64,000 nt of DNA, taken from Tritrichomonas musculus. Lineage: Eukaryota > Parabasalia > Tritrichomonadida > Tritrichomonadidae. The stretch lies in assembly GCA_039105265.1 (NCBI GenBank), contig JAPFFF010000005.1, positions 1,841,001 through 1,905,000 on the forward strand, given 5' to 3'. The position numbers were made by a program, and so were the translations under genes. Of this stretch, positions 53,801 to 63,571 are shown piece after piece. Under the pieces are notes generated by a model. That model had not been told where the DNA came from. It searched no databases and saw only the letters and a program-made list of their open reading frames with translations. Positions within the stretch are counted from its first letter, which is position 1. Each line of letters opens with the position of its first letter.

Positions 53801-54882
53801 TAACATTTGACTTAAGTAAAACAAGCTTTCAAAAATCATCTTTCAGTGCCTGCGTGGTGAAATTAATTGTTCCATCGATTGAATCCTTAAATAATATTCG
53901 TGATTTTAATTTCATTAAAGAAATTGTTCTCCCCTCATCAATCACTTCTATTAGTCAGAATTCATTTGCCAACATAAATGTTCCAGTACTCAAGCTTCCC
54001 TCATCTGTAAAAACAATTAATGAAAAGGCATTTTATAATTGTAAATCAAAAGAAATCATACTTCCATCATCGATCACGGTTATACCAAAAGATGCGTTTC
54101 ATGGTTGTTCAAATTTGACACATTTTACATTTCCTTCATCTATAAAATCGATCAGTGAGTCTTCATTTAATGGCTGTAGTTCATTAGTGCATATTGCACT
54201 TCCATCATCGATTACTGTTATTCCAAAAGATGCGTTTTCCGGTTGCTCAAAATTAGCGCAGATAGAAATTCCATCGTCATTGACAACAATCTGTGAAAGA
54301 GCATTCAATGGATGCTATTCATTGGCCAATATTAAACTTCCACCATCGATCACTAGCATTCCAGATGGAGTGTTTTCATATTGCTCGACGTTGTCACATA
54401 TCGAGATTCCATCATCAGTGAATACTATCGGTGAAAGAGTATTCTGTGGATGTGGTTTATTGGGATATGTGAAGCTTCCACCATCAATCACTAATTTACC
54501 AAGAGAGGCATTCTCCAGTTGCTATAGTTTGATTTATATTGCAATTCCATATGTAACATCGATAAATGATCGCGCATTTAGTAGTTGCAGTTCTTTAAGA
54601 GTTATTGCTTTTTCTACATCAATTAAATATATTGGAAATGAAGTTTTTTCTAATTGCGAATCTCTCAAAGATATCCAATTTCCACCATCACTTTCATCTA
54701 TTGGCGATAGAGTATTCTCATATTGTGAATCAATCAACATTGTATTTCATTCAAATTCATTACAACTTAGACAAGATACTTTTAAAGATTGTAAATATAT
54801 AAGTGTAAAGGTTAATCAAAGCATGATTGATAAGTATCGACAAATGTTCAATGGTCAAAGTATTAACTGGAGCCCAATTTGA
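50845..54882 (+). CDS. BspA-like leucine-rich-repeat protein with BTB-like head
   Basis: Predicted 1,345 residues. Residues ~15-130 look like a BTB/POZ-type head (FFKFNDKEYPFDFDLLTKNS, then ISESAILDFISL and YLAEKYEVSYLTKVL), followed by helices to ~270. An Asp/Tyr-rich hinge with DYDINDYDI units (about 295-325) and an Arg/Asn-rich stretch (about 330-350) lead into about forty BspA/TpLRR repeats of ~23 residues, of the type IxIPSSVxxIxxxAFxGCSxLxx, to the C-terminus. No signal peptide, membrane segment or GPI-type end is seen, so it should be cytosolic, unlike the surface BspA proteins. BTB heads often recruit cullin ligases; here that is only a guess. A TCATA initiator-like string precedes the ATG. 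Intact over its whole length, unlike the BspA relics nearby. Confidence 0.88.
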   Translation: MKAILQSHKNMSQISNGAEKKFELSIPVHVSESKFFKFNDKEYPFDFDLLTKNSSFFSKNRHSFEKVEFIELLNEEEARLYCDISESAILDFISLSQNQTCQIRNSDIFYIRYLAEKYEVSYLTKVLSNIISNNQKELFLDSFLFNIRQQNENKDNLLILSEDIKIIAKNLNNYITQDKLLNIPISYLYQIFNEYFAIHDDNTLDSEKELEIINFFFKCLDKNGSDASVLFSLHDFTKQRTFIMTKLTKKYQNVFDFRFLSNDFLKSSLIMAQDDRQSMKSDDSNPDNKKEEDEGNFDINDYDINDYDIDDYDTDDYDDYDELNIYRRNRYNRNQNNRNRNKRNRSNSHRFERIVYSIPWSIKEIPDSFSRTNHSITHVVIPVTVKSISNNAFYGCPLLTTIEFDPNTISLGGQYFDHCRNLQHLIFLPTVSTITNFSFQYKNRIRRVTLTNSVEIIGDRAFEGFNRLKNITIPSSVRKIGSKAFADCSSLTKIVIPPSVKVIAYDAFSGCFSLKQVGLLPFIQFINDNNSNIKSDEVDSVKFVGGINFNNCAGLSHIIFNSPNISFNTAAFSGCSSLREIVIPSSMSSISDHCFSGCKLLKEILIPDSITSIGKYAFSGCIGLTKIDIPSSVRNIADYAFYGCSNLNEVNFPKSKIQLGNYLFENCSSIIKITVDFNFIELNSSTFNNCNLQLDIPTLDLLNKAKFNYKYIKDIALPSTLTVINEKMFQGCYLTKMILPQSLAVIKDYAFSNCYYLVKIDIPPSVVHIGKYAFQNCKSLEQITIPPLINVICESCFSGCESLRKVDFPKNLILIENGAFSGCSLLSPISIDISKTMISSSSFSYPIVTVISSSNEKMKQMNFQSFNYIKTIVLPSSVKTIETNMFYYCQNLEEVTIPSSVSIIRENAFNYCQKMVKIHIPSSVTTIGQSAFSGCSKLEQVDISSVQNISNSCFYNCISLKKIKFHPSLRTIGENSFSGCSLLEEITFDLSKTSFQKSSFSACVVKLIVPSIESLNNIRDFNFIKEIVLPSSITSISQNSFANINVPVLKLPSSVKTINEKAFYNCKSKEIILPSSITVIPKDAFHGCSNLTHFTFPSSIKSISESSFNGCSSLVHIALPSSITVIPKDAFSGCSKLAQIEIPSSLTTICERAFNGCYSLANIKLPPSITSIPDGVFSYCSTLSHIEIPSSVNTIGERVFCGCGLLGYVKLPPSITNLPREAFSSCYSLIYIAIPYVTSINDRAFSSCSSLRVIAFSTSIKYIGNEVFSNCESLKDIQFPPSLSSIGDRVFSYCESINIVFHSNSLQLRQDTFKDCKYISVKVNQSMIDKYRQMFNGQSINWSPI

Positions 54883-55207
54883 ATTTCCTCACTTTTATCT
54901 ATACAAAAATTTTCTAAAAAAAGTAAATTTTAAATGTTAAATAAGTCTTTTATATATTTCTTTTTGAATAAAGTGTCTGTTTTTAAGCAGATTGGTCTAA
55001 AAATAAAATTTATATTGTTGTTTTTATCAAAGATAAATTGATGCGATTCTCAAAATATTTATATTTAAGCTTGATTAGGTTTATTAGGTCTTGATTTTCA
55101 ATATTAATAACAGTGCCATATTTTTTATTTTCAGATATAAATATTGCATTTTGATAAATTAATCTTATTGAAAATAAGTAACACGATAAGTATTTAATTC
55201 TTAATTT
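54883..55207. other. A/T-rich spacer with a possible fragment
   Basis: Apart from a 66-codon minus-strand frame (55,010-55,210) of ordinary-looking but unrecognised composition, nothing was seen. I cannot tell whether that frame is a gene fragment or chance. Confidence 0.3.
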
Positions 55208-55935
55208 CATCTTATTTGCCCTTCGACAATTTTAATAATTACGTCATGACCAAACTTTTTCAATTTATTTGACCAAATAAAAAATCATTTACGTTTAACG
55301 ATTACGTCTACGTTTTTATAGAAAAAGTTTTCACTATTACGTCTTATTTTCTTAAGAAAAAGTTTATCTTTATATATAATAAATATAACCACCTTTTGTA
55401 AAGAGCGATAGCTTAGTGGCTTAAGCTCATTGAGGGAGGAGCGTTAAAGGGTGGGGTGGCTCCTAATTTGGCCCTAAAAGTCCGAGGTTTGAAAAAAAGA
55501 GGTTTTGCTTTTTTTTTCCCAAAAATTTGAGTTTATTTTTTTTAAAAAAAAATATATAAACAGAAGTTATAAGATATCAAAGAAAATATGTAAAGTTTGA
55601 TTAAATAAAAGTTCATTTAAATATATTACATATTTTATTTTTAATTTTATTTAGTGGACCAAAGCTCTATAAATTAATCATTTCGATTAAATATACATAT
55701 TTGATATTAATTTATTAAGATCCCTAAATTTTAGCTTTGAGAGTCATGACTTATTGGAATAATCCATTTTCATAAAAAGTAATAGGTTCGAATAATAAAG
55801 AGTGTGTTTTTTTTTTAATTATATATAGATAAATAATATATGAATTACGTTCAAGTTCGGCATTTTTTACAATTTTTTACGTATTTCCATTGAATTTTAA
55901 AAAATAAAAATTACGTCCGAAGGGTAACATCTTAT
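55208..55935. mobile_element. 712-bp hAT-like element carrying a tRNA-like segment
   Basis: The element (55216-55927) is flanked by a perfect 8-bp duplication CATCTTAT (55208-55215 and 55928-55935). Its ends are TTGCCCTTCG and CGAAGGGTAA. Subterminal TTACG-type motifs (ATTACGTC, TTTACGTT, ATTACGTCT) recur at least seven times near the two ends, as transposase-binding repeats do in hAT elements. The centre holds the tRNA-like segment listed separately. No transposase. Confidence 0.82.
55402..55518 (+). ncRNA. tRNA-like, possibly Pol III-transcribed segment
   Basis: TAGCTTAGTGG (55,410-55,420) is a perfect A-box, with the D-arm-like stem GCTT...AAGC around it. CGAGGTTTGAA (55,483-55,493) resembles a B-box with one C-to-T change. 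Between them a hairpin GGAGC...GCTCC (55,437-55,463) encloses GGGTGGGG. A run of nine T (55,509-55,517) could end transcription. No acceptor stem pairs, so it is not a working tRNA; a SINE head or small RNA is more likely. Confidence 0.45.
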
Positions 55936-56840
55936 AATTGAAATTCTTAAGTTACAATTAAGCACTTAATTCCAATTTGATAAACAGTAATTAAGCGCTT
56001 TATTGAAATCCAATAACATTAATTTCAGTCTTTTTTCTCATTTACAGGGTGTTCGATAATGACCTGGAATCAATCCATTTGAAATAAAAAAAATTGATTT
56101 CATATGATATAATAAACAAGCAGATTATATAGTATTTGTGTAATTATTTATGCTGCATAATACACTACTGTGATTGAGAAATGATTCTTTTTTTCGTGTA
56201 CGTTTATAATTTTCATTTTTTTTATTTCTTTAAAAAAAAATTTCATTTATATTTTTTATTCACTATCAAAGCCTTTTTAATAATTTATATTATTATTATA
56301 CGATTAATATATTTTGATATATGTTGGTTTTGATTTAGATTAAATTAACTATTTTTAGCTAATTATTGTCAAGCAAATGGACGTTTAATTTTTCTATATA
56401 AAATATGGACGTTTAAATTTATATAAATGATTTTGTTTTGTCAAGCAAAGTATAAAAAAATGTTTTAATGACAAAATAATAATATGAATTGTGTATTTTA
56501 TATTTTTAGTAATTAAATCATTTTTAGTTAAATATTGATTTAAAAAAATTCTTTTTAAATACCTTCCCCGCAGTTCTATGAAACTTTATCATTAAAAAAA
56601 AAGATTTATTAATGAAAAGATTTACACCTGAGTGTATATATAACGATAATTAATATTTATTGGAATCATTATTATGATGTTCATTGCTGTTGTTTTTTAT
56701 AATTTTATTTTCCAATTCCTTGTGGAAAATGTAAAATTTATTAAATATTTGAAATAATAGAATTTGTTTGGAAAAAATTGTTTAGTGAAAAAAAAAAGCA
56801 ATAAAATCAAAATAACTTTAAAGTATTTTTTTAAATTATA
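55936..56840. other. A/T-rich spacer with a mariner-like end
   Basis: CAGGGTGTTCGATAATGACC at about 56,046-56,065, preceded by TA and followed by TGGAAT, resembles a mariner/Tc1 terminal repeat and recurs at 63,099. No matching opposite end was found. The rest is A/T-rich with no gene. Confidence 0.45.
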
Positions 56841-56843
56841 TAA

Positions 56844-58061
56844 AAGGGGAACTTTTTTTAGCCCCCAAAAATTGAAAGGAAAAATGGGGGAAAAAATGTA
56901 AAAATGTGTTTTTTAGCCCCCACTTTTTTGAAAACTTTTTCAATTGAAAATAATCGTAAATTTAATTAAAAAAGGAGCAAAAAAAAAGCATATTAAAATA
57001 AAATAAATGTAAAAAAAGGAAGTTATATGTTAAAAAACATATAAAGATAAATAAAAAACGAAAAATTCTAAAAAACATCAATAATTCTTGATGATTACTC
57101 TATTAAGATAAACTATTTAATGATAGATAGAATAAAAAGGGAAAGAATCATTAACTCATACTGTAAATTATATATTATCTCAAAAAAATCCATAAAGCTG
57201 GTGTTTATATTAACATGAATAAATTATTATATTTCATATTCATTATACAAATATGAAAGTATAATGTCTGGTTTAAGTTTAAGATCATTTTGGGCAAAAA
57301 GAAAATGCTACTGCATTAAAAAATTTAATTTAATTGATCCTAAATAAGAATTAGTGTGTTTCACTTATTACCAAAATTTTTGTGAGAATATATGGTTGTA
57401 ATAGAAACTTTTTGAAAATATTTCGACCATATAAACTATCAAAAATATATAAAAAAAAATCGTTTAGCAAAAGCAAAATAAAGTCGTTTAGTTTTTTTTT
57501 CATGAACAACAAAAATAATTAAAAATAGAGATATTCTTTGGTGAATAAAATAATAAACGATATTCAAAAATAATTACACATATATAACCAAAAACGCAAG
57601 AAAAATTTTTAGAATATATAATCTTTGATTAAACAAAACATTATATATAGAGAAAATATTATAAATAAAACCTTTAATCATTTTATTTCTATCAAATTCA
57701 AGAGATAAAATGTCCTTTTTACCTATAAATAGAGATAAATAATAATATCTTTTTTTATTTTCAACAAATTCTATTTATTTATTTAGAAATATGCATATAG
57801 GAGCAACAAAGAAAAAATATTTTGGGAAATACTTGCGAAATGTAAAGTCTATGGGATGAAAAACACTTATGAATAAAAAAAATGGGGGCTAAAATACAAC
57901 TTTCAATAAAAAAATAAACAAAAAATCATTTAGCCCCCAAAAAGAAATGTGATGTGAAAAATGGGGGCTAGAATGCATTTTCCCAAAAAATAAACAAAAA
58001 ATCATTTAGCCCCCAAAAAGAAATGTGATATGAAAAATGGGGGCTAGAATGCATTTCCCCT
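56844..58061. mobile_element. 1.2-kb nonautonomous element with G5/C5 palindromic ends
   Basis: The ends read AAGGGGAACTTTTTTTAGCC (left) and AAGGGGAAATGCATTCTAGC (right, minus strand). Inside both ends TAGCCCCCA and TGGGGGCTA alternate and form repeated stems. The right end carries a 76-bp tandem duplication (starts 57,915 and 57,991). The interior is A/T-rich and non-coding. A second copy starts at 63,572 in opposite orientation. The target duplication is unclear. Confidence 0.8.
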
Positions 58062-58094
58062 TATTTATTTATTTATTTATTTTTTATTTTTTAT

Positions 58095-58256
58095 TTGAGA
58101 GAATTAAAAAATAATTATTTTTTTTTTTTATATTTTTACATAATTTTTACAGAAACTGCATACAGCCTAGCAGGTGTCAAGTGAAGCTGAGACCTTGCGT
58201 ATGACGACAAGAATTGGTAATACTTGTATTTTTTCAAAATTCTCGAATTTAAGTAT
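58095..58256. repeat. Small element with the shared G+C-rich core, copy A
   Basis: TATTTTTACATAATTTTTAC, then AGAAACTGCATACAGCCTAG and CAGGTGTCAAG, match copy C at 47,577-47,862 (minus strand) at most positions. Imperfect inverted ends (TTGAGAGAATT and AATTCTCGAA) bound about 160 bp. It lies 35 bp beyond the 1.2-kb element. Confidence 0.5.
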
Positions 58257-58566
58257 TTTATATGTTTTTTGATGAGAGTTATCTGAAATATTGTTTGAAT
58301 TTTTCTTAAATTATTGATTTCTTCTTTTAAAAAGTAAAAACAGATTTTTTCTTAAATGCAAAACCAATTCATCAACAGGAAATTAAATATATATTTAATT
58401 GAAAATCAAATGAATTGGAGGTAGTTTACAAAACTGTTGAATGCTTATTCATTGTAATTAAAAAAAAAATAAACTGCGAGTCATTTTTGCATACAACACA
58501 TTTTTTCTGAATAGTATTGAATAATGAAAATAATCTTCTCAATTTTGAAATAAATAATTATTTCTA

Positions 58567-59488
58567 TTATAAATTGGAAATTGAATTGTATGCTAAAATG
58601 AAAAGTAGTTTATAAGATATCCAAATTAAAAACAAATTGGACGATGTTCCAAGATAGGCACTTTGTATTTCAATGTTTCCTAATACTTTTGCATTCGTCT
58701 GTGAATCATCATCATCATCTTTATGTGAACTTCCACTTTTCTTTTTCTTTCCACCATCACCATCATCACCTCCATTTGCATAAGTATTATCAGAAATATC
58801 ATAATGACCTGCTTTTATATCAGCTTCACCAAGTAAATTACAGCCTGAAAATGCGAAATCATCAGCTGTTGCTGTTCCATCAATATCAATTTTTACATTA
58901 TTTAATGATTTACTATTTTCAAATGATTTTGATTGAATTTCTACATTGCCATTTGTTTTTATATCAGCATTAGTTAATTGTTCACATTGAGCAAATGATT
59001 GCTTTTCAAAAGTAACAGTTGAAGTTGCATGTTCCATTGAATTGGATGATGATGATGATGAACTTATAATAATTTCATGAACTTGTCATTTATGAAATGC
59101 TTGTTGACCGAAAACAACATTCTCTGGAGTATGAATAACAAATGTTGTCAATTGTAAGCAACCTTGAAATGATTGTTTGCCAAATGAAATGGAACCATTT
59201 GCAATAAGAAGTATTGAATTAATTTTTGACTGTAAAAATGATGTGTCATCATCAGAAATAACCGTTAAATTGGTCAATGATGGAGTTTGCTGAAATGCTT
59301 GCTTGTCAAAAGTGGCATCTTTTTTGCAATGAACAAAAATTTCGTTGATTGTTGAGTGTAAAAATGTATGATCTAAAACAGTAAAACTTCCTTGAGTTTC
59401 AACAGTGAGTTTTTTGAAGCTACCAACTGATTTCATTGCTTGTTTGCCAAATTCAACGTCATCTTGAGCTTTGATTATTAGAATCTAT
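58567..59488 (-). pseudogene. 5'-truncated BspA-like repeat gene with one internal stop
   Basis: One frame runs from about 59,488 to 58,567 with a single in-frame TGA near 59,083. The repeats follow an FGKQ/FDKQ-A/S-F pattern: VEFGKQAMKSVGSFKKLTV, then ATFDKQAFQQTPSLTNLTV, ISFGKQSFQGCLQLTTFVI and VTFEKQSFAQCEQLTNADI. This is a variant of the BspA/TpLRR repeat, about 23 residues per unit. The C-terminal part has a Lys/Asp-rich linker (GGKKKKSGSSHKDDDDD) and a hydrophobic segment LFLIWISYKLLFILAY near the end, which could be a membrane anchor or out-of-frame drift. The 5' end has no ATG or signal peptide: a stop in frame precedes ILIIKAQDD. Probably a recently lost surface or secreted member. 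Confidence 0.6.
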
Positions 59489-59608
59489 GATTTGTTTTTC
59501 TGTTTGCTTGTATAGCATAATTGTAAATTTCACTATTTTATATCTTAAAAATTGAGAAAATCTTTATTAAATTTTATTTTAAAAAGTCATAATTTTTCAA
59601 GTAGATAA

Positions 59609-59767
59609 TTTGTAATATATAATTATATATAATATTTAAACCTCAAAAGAACTCAAAAATGTTTATTTTTTTTAAAGATAAAAGTATTTAACAAGCTACC
59701 AATAATTGAATAAATAGGTATTCAATAAAAAATAGAAAATTTGTAATATATAATTATATATAATATA
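59609..59767. repeat. Direct repeat flanking a truncation point
   Basis: TTTGTAATATATAATTATAT and the next seven bases occur twice, at about 59,609-59,635 and 59,740-59,766, the second copy ending exactly where the Sel1 reading frame begins. This looks like a duplication or deletion scar. Confidence 0.5.
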
Positions 59768-61203
59768 TAGGTATTCTATTAAAATATTTTGAGTCATCAT
59801 CAAAGCAAAATAACCAGTTTGCTTTTTTACAACTAGGTATTTTATATCAAGAAGGTATTGGTGTTGAAAAAGATTATTTAAAAGCAAAGGATTATTATGA
59901 AATAGCAGCAAATTTAAATCATCCAGATGCTCTTTTTTATTTAGGAAATCTTCATTTATCAGGTGAATATTTTCAAAAAAATATTTCAAAAGCAATTCAA
60001 TATTTTATTCAAAGTAGTGAGATTCATTTTCAAAATGTTGATTATTATGATCCAAAAAATGAATTTTTTTCATATTACCGAATATATAACAAATATTGTT
60101 ATCGTTCTAGTAATGAAATTGGCTTGATTTATATAACACTTTTCCAAGACATTGAAAAAGCTAATATTTATTTAAGTAAATCAGCTTTTGGCGAATATCC
60201 ATATGCTCAAAACAATTATGGCTTAATGAACCAATTTTATAACAACCAAATTGAAGATGCTAAATACTTGTATGAGAGATCATCAAGGCATCATTTTGCT
60301 ATTGCTGAATATAATCTTGGTTACATTAAAGAAAAAGATGCAAAAATCGAAGATGCAATTGAATATTATATTAAAGCATCAGAGCATGAAGATGAGCCTT
60401 TAATGTTTCAAAATAATCTTCATATTGATTATAGACTAAATATATCAAAAATGTTTATTATTTGTTTCACAAATTTAAAACTTGTTGACTATTTTTTATC
60501 AAAATCAAATTACGAGGAAGTAAGAAAATATTTCATAAAATCATTTTCAAAATTTTCTTTAAACAAAGAACCATATGAATTTCGATTTAAATACCAGCCA
60601 GAACAAAAAGAAGATTGCTTTGCTTATCTTAGATCATATATTCTTGGCTTCCCTCTATTTAATTTAATCAATCAACCAAATTTAAGTCTAATATATGAAT
60701 GTGAAATTATATTTAATCAAAAGAAATTGAATTCAAAAATGGCTCATCAAATTTATTCTGAACCAAAGAAAGAATTTTATCGAGAAGAATTTAAATTTAA
60801 TGATAATATTTGCAAATCAAATATGTTTAATGTTGATGATATGGAAAATAAAATAAATTCTATAAAATTCATTGAAAATCAGATTTATAATGATCAGAAA
60901 TCAATTAATAATGAGTATCTGTATCAAAATGCTATTGATAAAGAAATAATAATATTTGAAGATTTTAATCAATTCTTTGATTTTGCTACTCAAAATAAAG
61001 AACTGATAAAGAGTTTTATTTCTGAAATTAAGAATATTATTTACATCATGGAAAAAATTTTATACACTCCGCCTTACATTTTTCTGTTTGGTCGGCTTTC
61101 AACTGAGGAAAAAAATCAAAATAAAAAAGAAGAAGAAAATGATTTGGTGATGAATGACATAAATGCACTTTTTTATGAAGGATTTGGAATGAATTCAATT
61201 TAG
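59764..61203 (+). pseudogene. 5'-truncated Sel1-repeat protein
   Basis: The frame is open for 479 codons from just after a TAA at 59,761 to the stop at 61,203, but has no ATG in its first part. Sel1 (TPR-like) repeats fill the N-terminal part: FLQLGILYQEGIGVEKDY, then AKDYYEIAANLNHPDALFYL, AQNNYGLMNQFYNNQIEDA and AEYNLGYIKEKDAKIEDA. The remaining ~260 residues are unrecognised and rich in Asn, Lys and Phe. Trichomonads have large Sel1 families, often fused to kinase domains at the N-terminus; such a head could have been lost here. Uninterrupted frame suggests recent truncation, or use of a non-ATG or later start. Confidence 0.6.
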
Positions 61204-61364
61204 AATTTATTTTTAACTACATTTTTATAGTTACTGTTCTCATTATAATGAAGACTCAATGCAAATAAAGTTAAAAAAAAATTTAGATATGAAATTTAAG
61301 TTTTAAATGTCTGACTTTTATTGATTAAATCTTAATTAAGATTGATTTAATTTTGTTATTCCAA

Positions 61365-61850
61365 CTTTGTTCATTCTTGATTTGGTTGATTAATGGACTC
61401 CGATAGAAGGTCAACAATTTCTTGATAATATTTTCTTTTTGCAATGTCAATTGCTGTTTTGTAAATCATTTTATTTTAAATCCCACAAATGATTGAATAT
61501 TTTAAATATAATAAAAATGCTTGGTTTGAATAATATGAATGGTTTTGAATTAAGTATATCTTTGCTATTGATATCAATGCTTTTTTAGTTAATAATTCTC
61601 GAACAATTTCTACATTTCCATTATTTGCAGCATAAATCAATGCTGTTCCATTGAATATTCATTATGAATTCCACAAATGATTGAATGTTTTCAATATGAT
61701 AAAAATAGTTGATTAAAATATTATTAATGAATTCAAAATAAAATGTTTTTGATATTGATATCAATGCCTTCTTTTGTTAATAACTCTAGAACAATATCGT
61801 TATTGTCTTTTTCTGCAGCCCATATCAATGCTGTCGCATTAAATATTCAT
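61365..61850 (-). pseudogene. Ankyrin-repeat gene remnant
   Basis: Three ankyrin-like units read on the minus strand: NATALIWAAEKDNNDIVLEL with LLTKEGIDIN; NGTALIYAANNGNVEIVREL with LLTKKA; and the end fragment KTAIDIAKRKYYQEIVDLL with SESINQPNQ. Each is separated by an A/T-rich stretch that itself recurs (CACAAATGATTGAAT near 61,485 and 61,677; a CATAAATGATTGAAT form near 61,861), giving a period of about 190 bp. Stops lie in the intervening stretches. Confidence 0.55.
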
Positions 61851-61859
61851 TTTAAATTC

Positions 61860-62295
61860 CATAAATGATTGAATATTAAAATATCATAAAAATGCTGGAT
61901 ATATAAACGAATTATTTTATTTTAAGTTAGAATTGGTCTTTATCTTAAGCATTTCTTAATGAGCATACAATTGCAAAAGAATTAGTACAATTATAGTGGT
62001 GAGAAAAATATGTATACGATATGTTTCTCTTTAAGAAAATAATTACTTTTTATTTTATACCTTGAAATTATATCTTATTTCCTAATTTAATAAATGAGAT
62101 ATTTATAATTATTAAATCTAAAAAGATTTTTGTCCAAAATTAAATGAGATATTTATGAATTTTACAAATAAAATTATATTCAAATTTTTGAATTAACAGC
62201 CATAAAACAACATCTGGAATTTTGAAAATAAATTCATCCTAAGGAAAAATGATCAAACAAGTTCAGAAATTGATGTTCTTTTGTTTGTACACCAT
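61860..62295. other. A/T-rich spacer
   Basis: No gene, RNA or inverted repeat was recognised. A GAGATATTTATNATT-type phrase occurs twice (about 62,096 and 62,145). Confidence 0.4.
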
Positions 62296-62870
62296 GGCCT
62301 TTAAAATGTAGAAATTTCATCATTTATCAAACGCATTGGGCTATATTCTTTAACAGAAACATTGGCTAAATATGTAATAATTCCATCTCAAATTATTGAA
62401 ATTTGTAAAAATGCTTTTATTGTTTACAATAAATTTAAAATAATTCACAAAAGACTCGAAGCTTCAAATAATAGGAAAGGAAAGTTATATTTCCATTCCT
62501 AGTCACAGAAATATGCAATAATGCATCTTTGCATATTTATTTTACAAAAGTTAAAATTCTAAAAGATTTCTCAACATAGAAAGATATGAAAATATGTGTT
62601 TAGTACATCAAGAATTGAAAGTATTTCAATTCTGTCATATGTTACAAAAACATCGGACTATGCTTTCTATAAGTAAATTTGGCAAAGATGCCACAAACAA
62701 GATTATTGATGATAAATGGGATACTTGTGGTGGCGGTATAAGAAGCATGTACTACTTGACAGATACGAAATGAATCGGATGCAACGAAGAATTCCCTCGT
62801 CCAGATGGAAAAGGAAACGAGCAAGGACACGCAGGCAACGGTTATGTGAAAACCACGCCACTATGAAATT
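62296..62870 (+). pseudogene. Second BspA-like plus glycine-rich surface protein remnant
   Basis: BspA-type repeats appear first (LAKYVIIPSQIIEICKNAF near 62,370, then IESISILSYVTKTSDYAFY near 62,615). They are followed by the C-terminal part of the glycine-rich ectodomain: DKWDTCGGGIRSMYYLTDTK, then a stop, then IGCNEEFPRPDGKGNEQGHA and GNGYVKTTPL before a final stop. That order matches 49,478-50,530, which keeps more of the N-terminal glycine-rich part. Several frame changes. Host gene relic. Confidence 0.6.
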
Positions 62871-63096
62871 AAATTTAGAACAAATTAAGAGTGAACTTTC
62901 AAGTAATTTTGATGCAAGATCTAGAGTCAATTTAAAAAAAACATATAGGGACGATATCTCTATTTTTTGGAAGCTAAATAAATGCAAGCACTTAGCAATA
63001 TGAAGATCAAGTTGATTTTAGAAATACCGCCTTAAAACATCTTTCATAAAAGATACGTATTTGTAATTCCCAGATGTTTTCTTATAAATGATTCTA

Positions 63097-63126
63097 TACA
63101 GGGTGTTCATTAATTACCTGGAATAA
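63097..63126 (+). repeat. Mariner-like terminal sequence
   Basis: CAGGGTGTTCATTAATTACC at 63,099-63,118, preceded by TA and followed by TGGAAT, matches the string at 56,046 at most positions in the same orientation. It resembles a mariner/Tc1 inverted repeat. No opposite end was seen. The next ~445 bp to 63,571 is A/T-rich with no gene. Confidence 0.4.
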
Positions 63127-63571
63127 CGATAAATAAGCACTGAATTGTAATTTTAAATGTGCCAATACAATATATACATTAAAAATGGATTTCTTATTGA
63201 ATATTTAATATTAAAAAAAATATCGACGGTTAGAAAATGTGACATAATTTTTTTTTTAAATTTTTTGCTAAAAATTTAATGATCAAAATAAAATTTTGAT
63301 ATATCTATTTATACTCTAAGTATAATAAAGCAAATGAGTATACTATAAAAATAATAAATCGTAATAATAACATTCATATATATTTTATCTAATGCATTTG
63401 CTTTGATATAGAATTGTAAGTAAAAACTTTATTGTATTATTTCTTACCTTTGAAAAAAATTATTTAAAATTTTGGTCAAGAAATTATTCAATTATTTTCT
63501 TGATATATCAAAGATAATTAAATAAAACATACTTATTCATTTACTTAAAGTACATATATTTCTATTTATAT

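Noticed and set aside
55402-55518. A functional tRNA gene
   Set aside because: A-box and D-arm fit, but the T-arm does not pair, no acceptor stem closes and the middle is far too long; kept only as a tRNA-like segment.
62703-63003. Two overlapping frames of about 95 codons on opposite strands
   Set aside because: Both are out of frame with the glycine-rich remnant that reads IGCNEEFPRPDGKG; they are shadows of it.
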